A DNA stretch of 64,000 nt from NCBI GenBank assembly GCA_009773355.1, contig WRPG01000005.1, positions 1 to 64,000 of the forward strand, in the 5' to 3' direction. The DNA comes from Limisphaerales bacterium (lineage in GTDB: Bacteria; Verrucomicrobiota; Verrucomicrobiia; Limisphaerales; SXTU01). Position numbers and translations under genes: made by a program. Shown in pieces: positions 18,130-26,616 of this stretch. Below the pieces are notes generated by a model that did not search any database, was not told the origin of the DNA, and saw nothing but the letters and a program-made list of their open reading frames with translations. The first letter of the stretch is position 1, and every line of letters starts with the position of its first letter.

Positions 18130-19631
18130 TCAGTCCAGCGGATAGACCGGACGGCGGATGCGGCGGTAAGGCAACGAACGGACGTTGCTGGTGCAGGGGC
18201 CGGGCGTGTCCACCCAGAGCATCCGCGCAGCAATGCCATCGTAAGCCCGGCGGTGGGCGACGGCGGCCTTCACGCCGATGAAGGAAAAGCGGGTTGGCTC
18301 CAAGCCCTGGCTGCGCCATTGACCGAGGTCAAAGGGCGGCGTCTTGCGGCTGGTAAGGAGAATCGTCACCTCGCCGTGGCGCACGACGGCGCAAGGCCCC
18401 ATGTCAAAGGCGTCGCCGCACATCGAGGCGAGGTGGCTTTGCTTGTCCTCCAGCTTGAAGTGTCCGTCGCGGCGGGAGAGCAACTCGACTTCGAGCGACA
18501 GCGGCCCGGCATCAAGCCGGCTGCCTTTGCCGCCGATGGGCAAGGTGACGCGCGCGCCGATGGGCAGCGCCGCGAGTTGTGCGACCGCCTGCGGGTCGTT
18601 GATGGCGATGGCACAGTTCGGGAGGCGATGTTTGAGCATCGCGCGGAGCAGTCCAGTGCCGTCGCCGGGTGCGCCGCCGCCGATGTTGTCCGACGGCTCG
18701 ACGAGCACGGTGAGGCCGGGCGGCGCAGGGACGAGTTTTACCAGCACTTCGTCCAACGGCGGCTCGGTGACGTTGCCGAGTTCCTTGGTGCGAAGAGCAA
18801 GCGAGGAAAGTTCTGCGAGCGCGGCACGCGCCTCCGCCTCGCTGCCGGTGGTGGACACGATGAAACTGACGCCCGTGTCCGGCGTGTCGGCGAAGGAGAA
18901 ACCGGCGACGACGCTGGCGGACCAAATGGACGAACCACTGGTGGGGCGAGGCTCCTGCCGAGCCGGCGTGGCTCGACCTGGCGGGCCAGCGCTTCCAAGC
19001 CGCGCATCGGTTCGCTCGCCGTGCCGGTGCCGGTGGGTGGCCAGACAATGGGCGTTGGCTCGAAGACCATGCGCGGGACTTCGCCAGTCGTGAGGCAGCG
19101 TTGCAGCAGTGTCGCCGCGCGCACGGCGGACTCGCGGCCATCGGTGTGCGGATTGTTGCGGTAGGCGATGAGACAGTTCGTGTGCTGCGCCATCGCCGGG
19201 GAGAAGTTCGCGTGCAGGTCGAAGACGCCGAAGACGGGGACGCGCCCGGCTCCCGGCAGGGCGCGCAGGCGCGCGAGCAACTCACCTTCCACGTCCGGCA
19301 GCGATTCGGAAGCCATCGCGCCGTGCAGCACGAGGAAGATGCCGTCCACGCCACGCTCCAGCTCCGGCTCGGCGCGCTGGCGGAACTCGCGCCAGAAAGT
19401 TTCCACGACCTCGTCCTTCACCGTCGCGCTGGGCGAGGCGCGGAAGTCAGCGGTCGGGAGCATGGTCCAGCCGAAGCCTTTCGCCGCTTCGAGCACGCCG
19501 CCGAGGGGCGAGGCGTCGCCAGCGCACGCGAGTAATTCATCGCCAAGGCGCACCTCGAAGTCCGCGAGGCCGGTGGTGCCTTCGAGGAAGGTGTGCGTCT
19601 CGTGGAAGAGGCCGGCGACAAGGACACGCAT
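18130..19631 (-). pseudogene. MlrC-like (M81 family) gene, interrupted by a frameshift
   Basis: The N-terminal part (MRVLVAGLFHETHTF.., start 19631) and the C-terminal part (..VSFIVSTTGSEAEARAAL..CTSNVRSLPYRRI) both match the microcystinase-C/M81 metallopeptidase family but lie in different frames. Metal-ligand-like motifs FHETHTF, HANFS and the C-terminal DNIGGGAPGDGT are intact. The switch falls around 18940-18975, exactly over a hairpin repeat. Reading the downstream frame back gives TSGSSIWSASVVAGFSFADT, the expected continuation. Either the insertion has killed the gene, or two peptides or a recoded product are made, or the assembly has an error there. It lies upstream of an RraA-like gene's end on the same strand. 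Confidence 0.75.
18941..18975. repeat. Hairpin repeat at the mlrC frameshift
   Basis: GGCTC-CTGCC-GAGCC (18950-18964) is a stem-loop, followed by a second partial copy of the gagcc/ggctc word. It lies at the point where the two mlrC frames must be joined. The sequence adds material not expected in the protein family, which is consistent with a repeat insertion. Confidence 0.6.
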
Positions 19632-19639
19632 AATCAGGT

Positions 19640-19727
19640 GATTAGCCACAAAAAGGCACAGGAGGCGCAAAAAGGAGGCTTGGAGCCGGGCACTTCATCT
19701 TTGTGCCTTCTGCGCCTTTTTGTGGCT
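19640..19727. repeat. Large inverted repeat between mlrC and RraA-like gene
   Basis: Left arm starts AGCCACAAAAAGGC; the right arm ends GCCTTTTTGTGGCT. About 28 bp per arm pair with few mismatches around a loop of roughly 25 nt. The RraA-like stop codon (19727-19729) touches the right arm. Its place just past that stop suggests a transcription terminator or mRNA stabiliser. Confidence 0.75.
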
Positions 19728-20395
19728 CAAAGAATCCCATACTTGCGGAAGGCTTCGCCGACGGGCATGCCGCGCGCCAGCTCGTCGCGGACGATGTTCT
19801 CACCGGAGACTTTTTCCTGCGCGAGGCGGATGGCTTCGGTCGCGACTTCCTGCGGGATAATGACCACGCCGTCCTCGTCGCCGAGCAGCCAGTCGCCGCG
19901 CCGGGCGCGCACGCCGCCGATGCTGATGGGTTCGCCGACGGTGATGACATCAAGGCGGCCCTTGCTGTCGCCGGGATGCCAGCCGATGCCATAGACGGGG
20001 AAGTTCAGGTCGCGAATCTTCCACATGTCGCGCGTGCAGGCGGTCATCACCACGCCGCGCGCGCCCTTGGCGAGGCACGCGGTGGTGAGCAGTTCGCCCC
20101 AGAACGCGCACGACTGGTCCTCCGCCGCATCCACGACGAGCACGTCGCCGCGCGCGAGCGCGTCCACGGCGGCGATTTCCAGCTCGTAGGGCTTGGCGGG
20201 AATCTTGTAGGTCGCGCGCGCCGCCGCCGGGAAGACCCGGCCGCAAATCCTCTTCGCCGGAGTGAGCGGGCGGATGTGCGCGGGCAGCGCCTGATGGCGG
20301 TAGCCGAGCGAATCCAGCACGTCGGCGAGGACGGCGGAGTAAAGCGATTCGAGGGCGGCTGTGAAGTCGGTAGAATCTGCAGGTGACTTTTTCAT
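19727..20395 (-). CDS. RraA-like / HMG aldolase family protein
   Basis: 222-residue member of the RraA-like fold (once called dimethylmenaquinone methyltransferase), which includes RNase E inhibitor A and 4-hydroxy-4-methyl-2-oxoglutarate aldolases. The typical substrate-site region is visible: WGELLTTACLAKGARGVVMTACTRD, plus GDWLLGDEDGVVIIPQE at the C-terminal core. The Arg in TRD and the following Asp are the metal/substrate residues of the aldolases, so an aldolase or decarboxylase role is more likely than RNase E control. It is followed on the same strand by the broken mlrC-like gene, and a shared catabolic role is possible. Confidence 0.85.
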   Translation of the reverse strand: MKKSPADSTDFTAALESLYSAVLADVLDSLGYRHQALPAHIRPLTPAKRICGRVFPAAARATYKIPAKPYELEIAAVDALARGDVLVVDAAEDQSCAFWGELLTTACLAKGARGVVMTACTRDMWKIRDLNFPVYGIGWHPGDSKGRLDVITVGEPISIGGVRARRGDWLLGDEDGVVIIPQEVATEAIRLAQEKVSGENIVRDELARGMPVGEAFRKYGIL

Positions 20396-20416
20396 GGGGG
20401 GGATGAACCGCAGGCG

Positions 20417-20782
20417 CTATTTGGTCGACCTCAAGTCAATGACTCTCAATGGCTGAAGCTCAGGCAAACGGGTCTCAACCTCACAAATCTTCGGCCACTT
20501 AAAGTAAAAGATACCGGAAGAATAGTGCGGCGTCATAAAGTTGGGCTCTGCGTTCGCCATGGTGGCACGGTGCTCATCTGTCAAATTCGGCAATCGCGTA
20601 GAGGCAAAATCCCGCATTGCCGGCACTGACGCTCGAAGCTGACTGAGCTTGCGCTGGCTGTCCCGTTCCCAAGATGCACACCCCAGAAGAGTGAGCAGAC
20701 AGAGCATCAGAGGAAACGCACGTTTGCGTGAGCAGGCTCTCAAGGCGGGCATGACGTCGCTGTAGCTAAACGAGACTTTCAC
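20417..20782 (-). CDS. Small putative lipoprotein
   Basis: 121 residues. Two basic residues and a hydrophobic stretch lead to LTLLGCASW, a lipobox with the lipidated Cys near residue 35, so it should be exported and anchored. The rest is not recognised. The start is a GTG that overlaps the upstream stop (GTGA), giving translational coupling to the secreted protein before it. Its GC content is clearly lower than the neighbourhood, a possible sign of recent arrival or relaxed selection. Confidence 0.65.
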   Translation of the reverse strand: MKVSFSYSDVMPALRACSRKRAFPLMLCLLTLLGCASWERDSQRKLSQLRASVPAMRDFASTRLPNLTDEHRATMANAEPNFMTPHYSSGIFYFKWPKICEVETRLPELQPLRVIDLRSTK

Positions 20783-21219
20783 GGCTTAACAACTTTCTCC
20801 CGCTTCGCGCTCCATTCGTAAGTGCGCTCCACCGGCGCGGCGCCGGAGACGATTTTGCCCTTGAGCGTGTCGCCCGTGAGCTTGCCCGAGTAGCGGGACA
20901 TGAACTTCACGCCGCCATACTCGCGCGGGATTTCAAAGGTGAGCTGGCTGTCCTTGAACCTGCCCTTCTCAATCGCCGTCTTCAGCTCCTGCACGAGGAC
21001 GAACCCGGTGACATTCCCGCCCTCCTGCTTGAACTCGGCGGTGAAGTCGAGCGACGTGTCCAGCGAGACTTCGAGCGTGTAAGTCCACTTGCCGGTGACG
21101 TTGTTGGTCGCGGCGGCGGACTTCTCCTGCTTGTCGGCGGCGACGCCGGAGTGGGCGGCCAGCAGGCAGACGAGGAGCGCCAGCAACCGTCGCGGGAGGA
21201 AAGAAGCCAGGCGATGCAC
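20779..21219 (-). CDS. Exported hypothetical protein
   Basis: Starting at the GTG at 21219 gives 146 residues with a good signal peptide (RRLLALLVCLLAAHSGVAA). The mature part has alternating beta-strand character: GKWTYTLEVSLD, QEGGNVTGFVLVQ, GKLTGDTLKGKI. This resembles small secreted beta-barrel proteins that accumulate next to enzymes in these bacteria. The longer ORF (to 21339) adds a low-complexity arginine-rich N-terminus and is unlikely. The downstream lipoprotein overlaps its stop. No function is assigned. Confidence 0.65.
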   Translation of the reverse strand: MHRLASFLPRRLLALLVCLLAAHSGVAADKQEKSAAATNNVTGKWTYTLEVSLDTSLDFTAEFKQEGGNVTGFVLVQELKTAIEKGRFKDSQLTFEIPREYGGVKFMSRYSGKLTGDTLKGKIVSGAAPVERTYEWSAKREKVVKP

Positions 21220-21262
21220 GCGGCGACTCAATCGGCGCGGCGGCGGCTTGTCAAGCGAGGCA

Positions 21263-22021
21263 TCACCGCGAGCGCAGGGCGAAGAGGTCGTTCTTGTTGC
21301 TGGCGAAATCGGCATACGGCCAGGTCTCGATGTGACCATCCACGAAGCCGACGTTGGCGCGGGAGTTGTGCCGGCAGGCGGGCTGTTTCGCGAGGGTGTG
21401 GGGCGACCAGCCGGTCTGCGGGTGGGGCGCGAAGGTCACGAGGTCGGTGCGGTAGCCGCTCTCGGGCACGCGGTTCCGGTTCTTGGGAATGCCGACATCC
21501 CCGACGAGCCAGACCTCGCTGCTGCGGTTGATTTCGGAAAGCCGGCAACTGCCGGTCGCGTTGCCATTTCCGTCCAGTCCGTAGCGGATGATCGCGGGCA
21601 GACCGGGGATGTAGGCCTTGCCCTCGACCGGGCCGTAGCCTTGCACCTTGCTGCCGAAGGCGGTGCTCAACTCGGAGTCCGCGACCTCGGGGCAGCGCCA
21701 CACGCCGCCGTTGGTGTGCGGCGGCAGATATTTTTCATTGGCCACAATGCGATACCACCAGTTGGTCGGGTTGTGCGGCGTGACGGGGTGGTTCCACGGG
21801 CCGCCGCTGTTCAACGGCGGCAACTGGTCGTTGTTGTCGCCGGCGAAGAGGAGAAACGCGGTGGCAACTTGCTTCGTGTTGCTGACGCATTTGACGCTCC
21901 GGGCTTTCCGCTTCGCCCCGGCCAGCGCCGGCAGCAACAGCGCCGTAAGCACTCCGATGATGGCGATGACCACGAGCAGTTCGACCAGCGTGAACGCGTG
22001 CGAAGAACGGCGGCTAGTCAT
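21263..22021 (-). CDS. Pseudopilin-like protein with H-X9-DG motif
   Basis: Begins with a type IV prepilin signal: SSHAFTLVELLVVIAIIGVL, with processing expected before the Phe of FTLVELL. The globular part ends in HNSRANVGFVDGH, the H-X9-DG signature of the large pseudopilin-like families of Planctomycetes and Verrucomicrobia. 252 residues from the ATG at 22021, which overlaps the stop of the preceding pseudopilin by 8 bp. It probably sits in the inner membrane or is assembled by a type II secretion-like machine encoded elsewhere. It is the third gene of the sigma-factor operon. Confidence 0.85.
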   Translation of the reverse strand: MTSRRSSHAFTLVELLVVIAIIGVLTALLLPALAGAKRKARSVKCVSNTKQVATAFLLFAGDNNDQLPPLNSGGPWNHPVTPHNPTNWWYRIVANEKYLPPHTNGGVWRCPEVADSELSTAFGSKVQGYGPVEGKAYIPGLPAIIRYGLDGNGNATGSCRLSEINRSSEVWLVGDVGIPKNRNRVPESGYRTDLVTFAPHPQTGWSPHTLAKQPACRHNSRANVGFVDGHIETWPYADFASNKNDLFALRSR

Positions 22022-22889
22022 GCGCCTTGATCGTCCACATGCCGAGGTGGCGTTTGGGATCATCGCCGGCGACGCCGTTGGGGCCGACCGTCTGGCTCGG
22101 GTTCAGCAGCTCGACCCGGCCGTCCACCTGCAAGTAGTTGAACCGGCCCTTGTGGTAGATGTCGGACGGGAGCATGGCGGTGTCGGTGTGGGCGCTGGCA
22201 CGGTCAATCCACGCGCCGGCCGCGTTGGCCACGATGTTGTTGGTCCAGGCGTGCTCGGCGAGGAACAGGGTTTCCGAGGGCTGAAGGATCATCCCCGTGC
22301 GCACTGCCGCCTGCGGGCCTTCAGGGTTGTAAATCTTGGAACTGGGCGGGTTGGTGCCGCGTGGGCCGAAAGACCAGTTGATGCCCAGGCCCGTGGCGTT
22401 CGTGGAACTGGGCGGCCAGCTCTGCGGACTCATGTTGTGCCGGGTCATGGAATAGGTGCGCCGGAGCAACTTGTATTTCTGCGCCCACTCCGCCGAAGGG
22501 ATGGTGTCGGCGGGGCAGAGCAAGGTTCGGTTGGCGGAACCGGCATTGGTCCCGCCGGTGTCCGGCGTGATCGTGCGCAGGGCTGGCCGCAGCAGAGTGT
22601 CCCAGGAGATTTGCGACGGGTTGCTCAACATCAGGAACGCGTAAGGCAGCCGCGTGTCGTTCTCCTTGGTGTAGATGGCCAGCGCCGCGCCCAACTGCCG
22701 GAGATTGTCCTTGCAGACGACCGCCCCGGCCTTGGTGCGCGGCCGGGTGAGCAGCAGCGCCACGAGACCACCGAGCAACACCAGCAGCCCGATGACGACG
22801 AGCAGTTCGCCCCGGGTGAACGCGGCTTCGCAGACCGGGACGAGTTTGGCGGTGGGATGCGGCCGGTCGGGTGAACGCAGGCGCTTCAT
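22014..22889 (-). CDS. Pseudopilin-like protein with degenerate prepilin motif
   Basis: 291 residues from the ATG at 22889. The N-terminal segment FTRGELLVVIGLLVLLGG resembles a prepilin motif with Arg-Gly in place of Leu-Val ahead of the conserved Glu, so processing may be altered. The rest matches DUF1559-like pseudopilins (NLRQLGAALAIYTKEND, late YLQVDGRVE). The ATG overlaps the sigma-factor stop (ATGA) and its stop overlaps the next pseudopilin, so all three genes are translationally coupled. The ORF-track start at 23081 is inside the upstream gene and is rejected. Confidence 0.82.
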   Translation of the reverse strand: MKRLRSPDRPHPTAKLVPVCEAAFTRGELLVVIGLLVLLGGLVALLLTRPRTKAGAVVCKDNLRQLGAALAIYTKENDTRLPYAFLMLSNPSQISWDTLLRPALRTITPDTGGTNAGSANRTLLCPADTIPSAEWAQKYKLLRRTYSMTRHNMSPQSWPPSSTNATGLGINWSFGPRGTNPPSSKIYNPEGPQAAVRTGMILQPSETLFLAEHAWTNNIVANAAGAWIDRASAHTDTAMLPSDIYHKGRFNYLQVDGRVELLNPSQTVGPNGVAGDDPKRHLGMWTIKAHD

Positions 22890-24652
22890 TCGGAAGGTTC
22901 CTTGCCCAAGTCGCGCCGGCAGACGCCGATCAACTCCAGCGTCTCGGCGTTCCACAGCTTTGCGGTGTAGTCCCAGCTCGCCGTCGCCAGCCGCCGGCCG
23001 TCGGCGGACAGCGCCAGACCGAAGCAGGCGGGCTGGAGTGTCGCCAGCACTGCGGTCTGATTGCCCGTGTTCACGTCCCACAGGCGGACCCTGCCGGCTC
23101 CATCGCTCGTAATCAAGCGCCGGCCATCGCGGGTGAACAGCGCATTCAGGACCGGGGCGGTGCCCTGGCCCTCGAAGGTGCGCGTCAGCTTGCCGGTGGC
23201 GGCGTCCCAGAGCTGCACCCGTCCGTCGCAGCCGGTGGTGACGAACCCCTTGCTGTCCGGCGTGAACACGACCGCCTCCGCTTTCAAGGTTTCCATCGGG
23301 TCATCCGGGGTCGGCTGGCTCACGGCCAGCGTGTGCAGCTTCTGCCGCTTCGGCAGGTCCCAGACGTGCGCCTGGCCCAACCACGACACGCTCGCCAGAA
23401 ACTGGCCGTCCGGTGACACCGCGATCTTCGTGAGCTTCTCCCCTGGCACGGCGAAGACGTGTTGCGTCTTCCTCGTGGCGACATCCCAGACCGTGATCGT
23501 GCCGTCGAACGAACAGAACAACACGGTCTGCTCGTCGGGCGCGAAGGTGGCGTGGTTGATGATGCCGTTGCGCTGCGGCAGCGTCGCCAGCACCGCCCCG
23601 GTCGCTGGGTTCACCAGCCGGGTCACCCCGCCGAAGTCGCCCACGAGCAGGCGCTGGCCGTCGCTGGAAAATACGGCTGAACGGAATGCGTGAAACTGTC
23701 GCCACACCAGCCGCTCCTTCCGGGTCTGCGCATCCCACACGACCAGCTCGCCCGCCTCGCGCGGCGCGACCCAGCCGCCGCACGTCACCAGCCACCTGCC
23801 GTCCGGTGAAAACGCCACCGAGAACAAGCGCGACTTCAATCCCAGGTTGGCCGTCAGGTCGTCAATGAAGACCACCGCCGCGCTCGCGGTCACCGGCGGC
23901 GCGGGCGGCTTCCATTGCACTGCGGCGACTGCGACAACGCCCGCTGTCGCCGCACACGTCGCCGCTGCCTTCCAGCCCGCCCAGGAGAAGAACGAGGTGC
24001 TGGCCGACTGGCTCGCCAAGCCGAGCGCGCTGGTCGCCAGCGAAGCCGTCACCTCGACGGGCGCGGCCTGCACCGAGTTCGCCAGCAGGGCTGCGGCCAG
24101 TCCACTCGTCGTGGCCGTGACTCCGCGCCGCACGAGCAGGCCACGCAATTTGTCGAGTGCGCGGCTGACACGTTTCTGGGCCGTGTCCTCGCTGATGCCA
24201 AAGCGCTGGCCGACGACCGCGAGGCTTTCGTTGCGAAAGAAGCGCAGCAGAATCGCATCGCGGTCCTTCTCGCCGAGGCGGGCGAGGGCTTCATCCAGCA
24301 CCGGGGCGATGCGTTCCCAGTCAGGCGCGGTTTCGGAACCGGAGTCGAGGAGTTGCATGGCCTGCCTTTCGCGTTCCTGCCGCCGCTTCCGGCTGCGCAG
24401 CTCGTTCAGCACCGCGTAACGGGTGCTGCGGTAAAGCCAGCCGGCAAGCAACATGTCTGTCTTGATCGCGGTCGCCTTGCGGGCCAGGTCCACGAAAACG
24501 CTCTGCGTGACGTCGCGGGCCGCCTCGGGTTCGCCCAGTTGCCGCAGCGCCGCCGAATAGACCAAGTCAGTGTGACGGCGCACTAGTTCGCCGAAAGCGG
24601 CCTCCGAACCGGTCGCGGCGTAGTCGCGCAGCAGGTCGTGGTCGGTGATCAT
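22886..24652 (-). CDS. ECF sigma factor fused to a membrane segment and WD40 propeller
   Basis: 588 residues. Residues 1-170 are an ECF sigma-70: region 2 (EAAFGELVRRHTDLVYSAAL, DVTQSVFVDLARK) and region 4 (LRFFRNESLAVVGQRFGISE, a helix-turn-helix). A hydrophobic stretch near residue 235 (CAATAGVVAVAAVQW) follows, then a beta-propeller of WD40/YVTN blades (VAFSPDGRWLVT, WDVATRKT, TSDGAGRVRLWDV). No separate anti-sigma gene is nearby, so the fused outer domain may be the sensor. The start is the ATG at 24652 with AGGA just upstream; the track start is an alternative TTG. It is the first gene of an operon with two pseudopilins. Confidence 0.9.
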   Translation of the reverse strand: MITDHDLLRDYAATGSEAAFGELVRRHTDLVYSAALRQLGEPEAARDVTQSVFVDLARKATAIKTDMLLAGWLYRSTRYAVLNELRSRKRRQERERQAMQLLDSGSETAPDWERIAPVLDEALARLGEKDRDAILLRFFRNESLAVVGQRFGISEDTAQKRVSRALDKLRGLLVRRGVTATTSGLAAALLANSVQAAPVEVTASLATSALGLASQSASTSFFSWAGWKAAATCAATAGVVAVAAVQWKPPAPPVTASAAVVFIDDLTANLGLKSRLFSVAFSPDGRWLVTCGGWVAPREAGELVVWDAQTRKERLVWRQFHAFRSAVFSSDGQRLLVGDFGGVTRLVNPATGAVLATLPQRNGIINHATFAPDEQTVLFCSFDGTITVWDVATRKTQHVFAVPGEKLTKIAVSPDGQFLASVSWLGQAHVWDLPKRQKLHTLAVSQPTPDDPMETLKAEAVVFTPDSKGFVTTGCDGRVQLWDAATGKLTRTFEGQGTAPVLNALFTRDGRRLITSDGAGRVRLWDVNTGNQTAVLATLQPACFGLALSADGRRLATASWDYTAKLWNAETLELIGVCRRDLGKEPSE

Positions 24653-24738
24653 CTGTCCTATTAACAACCGCTGGCTGGCGAATCCGACGAAAAAAATCTC
24701 GCCCCCTTCCGCAACCTCCCGATAATCGGTCAGTTCCT

Positions 24739-25578
24739 ATGCCGCGCTTCACGCTTCGCCCGTTCCGAACATTCTATGCCATCGGCTTGCTCTGTGCCGC
24801 CGCAGGCTGCGCCACCACTCGAAGCCCCGACTCCGAACTCATGCAAACCCGCCAGAAGTTCTCCGCCCAGTTTTCCAAGCAGGCCGAGCTGGGCTACCTC
24901 CTCTACCTCCCGCCCGGCTACGACGCGAAGGCCGCGAAGCAATGGCCGCTCGTCCTCTTCCTGCACGGCTCGGGCGAGCGCGGCACGAACCTCGCGCAGG
25001 TCGCCGTCCACGGCCCGCCCAAGCTCGTGAAGAAGAATCCGCCCGTGCCAAAAAAGGAAAGCGACGAGGCGCGGAAGGACCGCGAGACGGCGACCAGGCT
25101 GCTCGCCGAAAAGTTCATCGTCGTCTCGCCGCAGTGCCCCGACGACCAGTGCTGGGACAGCGACGCGTTGCTCGGCCTGCTCGACCGCGTGCAGGCCGGC
25201 CACAAGGTGGACAAGAGCCGCGTCTATCTCACCGGCCTGAGCATGGGCGGCTATGGCTCGTGGGCCTTGCTGGCGAAGGCCCCGGAGCGCTTCGCCGCCG
25301 TCGCGCCCATCTGCGGCGGCGGCAGCACCATTGACTTCCTCCTGCCCGCGCGCGGCAAGACGGCGGCGCTCAAGGCCACGCCGGTCTGGGCGTTTCACGG
25401 CGCGAAGGACTCGGTGGTGTTGCTGGCCGAGTCGGAACGCCTCATGGCCTTGCTCAAGAAACTCGGCGTGAAAGACGTGCAACTCACCGTCTATCCCGAG
25501 GCAAACCACGACTCGTGGACGGCGACCTACAACAACCCCAAGCTCTACGAGTGGTTCCTCTCGCATGAGCGCAAGTAG
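24739..25578 (+). CDS. Lipoprotein alpha/beta-hydrolase (phospholipase/carboxylesterase type)
   Basis: 279 residues with a lipobox (LLCAAAGCATT, lipidated Cys at residue 24), so an outer- or inner-membrane lipoprotein. The catalytic set is visible: LFLHGSGERG (oxyanion region), GLSMGGYGSW (nucleophile Ser), GAKDSVV (Asp) and ANHDSW (His). The family covers exported esterases and peptidase-like hydrolases; the substrate is unknown. It is divergent from the sigma-factor operon, sharing an 86-bp gap, and is followed 3 bp later by the phosphatase ORF. Confidence 0.85.
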   Translation: MPRFTLRPFRTFYAIGLLCAAAGCATTRSPDSELMQTRQKFSAQFSKQAELGYLLYLPPGYDAKAAKQWPLVLFLHGSGERGTNLAQVAVHGPPKLVKKNPPVPKKESDEARKDRETATRLLAEKFIVVSPQCPDDQCWDSDALLGLLDRVQAGHKVDKSRVYLTGLSMGGYGSWALLAKAPERFAAVAPICGGGSTIDFLLPARGKTAALKATPVWAFHGAKDSVVLLAESERLMALLKKLGVKDVQLTVYPEANHDSWTATYNNPKLYEWFLSHERK

Positions 25579-25581
25579 CCG

Positions 25582-26592
25582 ATGAAGCGAAGACCAACGC
25601 AACCGGAACGCGGCTCGATAAACCTGCGGCGGGTAGGGCGGGCTGTCCTCAGCCCGCCGCCGGCCACCCGCACGCCACAAGACTTCGGCGGCGCGGTGAG
25701 GACACCGCGCCCTACCATCGCAAGTTCAGGAGCGGGAGTTGCGTGCGGACAGTTTTTGTCGTGGTTCGCCCGGCCTGTCTCATGCGTCGCGCTCATTGCT
25801 TGCGCGCTGACAGCCTGCTCCTTGCCTCGCCAAGCAACAGCTCCGACGGTGGCGCAGCCTCCGCCCGCCGCGCGCCACCCGACCAACGAGCACACCGTCC
25901 AAGCCGTGCTGTGGGTGCAGCGCTCCGGCGAATATCGCGCGCTGTGCCATCAAGCCTTCAATCTCGCGCGCCGCGTGCTGGACGAGGAGCTGAAGGCGAG
26001 TCCCGCGTCCAAGAAACGCGCCGTGGTCGTGGACGTGGACGAGACGGTGCTCGACAACAGCCCGTATCAGGCGCGGCTCATCAAGACGCGGCAAGCCTAC
26101 GCGACCGCGACGTGGCGGCAGTGGGTGGACCTCGCGCGGGCCGAGGCGATGGCGGGTGCGGTGGAGTTTCTGAAACACGCCTCGTCGCGCGGCGTCGAGG
26201 TCTTCTACATCTCGAACCGCCGCGCCGAGGAGCACGCCGGCACGCTGGTCAACCTGCGCGCCAAGGGTTTCCCGCACGCGGACAACGCGCACCTGCTGCT
26301 GCGCACCGCCGAGGGCAGCAAGACCAAGCGCCGCGCCGCCGTCAGCGCCACGCACGAGATCGTTCTGCTGATGGGCGACAATCTGAATGACTTCAGCGAC
26401 GTGTTCGACGGCAAGGAGCCGGCGGGCCGCATTGCGGAGGTGGAGAAGCTGGCGAAGGAGTTTGGCCGCCGCTTCATCGTGCTGCCGAACCCGCTCTACG
26501 GGGATTTCGAGGATTCCATCTACCGCTACAACCGGGGGCTGCCTGAGACCGAGAAAGACGTGCTGCGCAAGGGGGCGCTGAAGGACTACTGA
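25582..26592 (+). CDS. HAD acid phosphatase, e(P4)/class B-like lipoprotein
   Basis: The HAD motif VVVDVDETVLDNSPYQ and motif II VFYISNR are typical of 5'-nucleotidase lipoprotein e(P4)-like phosphatases, with MGDNLNDF late in the protein as the metal site. The hydrophobic run CVALIACALTACSLP provides a lipobox. The ORF is 336 residues, about 55 longer than the family, because the first 170 bp contain a paired hairpin repeat read in frame. The true start may be the TTG at 25756 (278 residues) or the ATG at 25582. It would release inorganic phosphate from nucleotides outside the inner membrane. Confidence 0.82.
   Translation: MKRRPTQPERGSINLRRVGRAVLSPPPATRTPQDFGGAVRTPRPTIASSGAGVACGQFLSWFARPVSCVALIACALTACSLPRQATAPTVAQPPPAARHPTNEHTVQAVLWVQRSGEYRALCHQAFNLARRVLDEELKASPASKKRAVVVDVDETVLDNSPYQARLIKTRQAYATATWRQWVDLARAEAMAGAVEFLKHASSRGVEVFYISNRRAEEHAGTLVNLRAKGFPHADNAHLLLRTAEGSKTKRRAAVSATHEIVLLMGDNLNDFSDVFDGKEPAGRIAEVEKLAKEFGRRFIVLPNPLYGDFEDSIYRYNRGLPETEKDVLRKGALKDY
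25632..25716. repeat. Paired hairpin repeat, GTAGGGCG family
   Basis: Two hairpins, GGCGGGCTGTCCTCAGCCCG and GCGGTGAGGACACCGC, are bounded by the outer inverted words GTAGGGCG and CGCCCTAC. It lies in the 5' part of the phosphatase ORF, most likely upstream of its real start. Confidence 0.75.
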
Positions 26593-26616
26593 GCGCTCGC
26601 GACACGAGCAGCGGAA

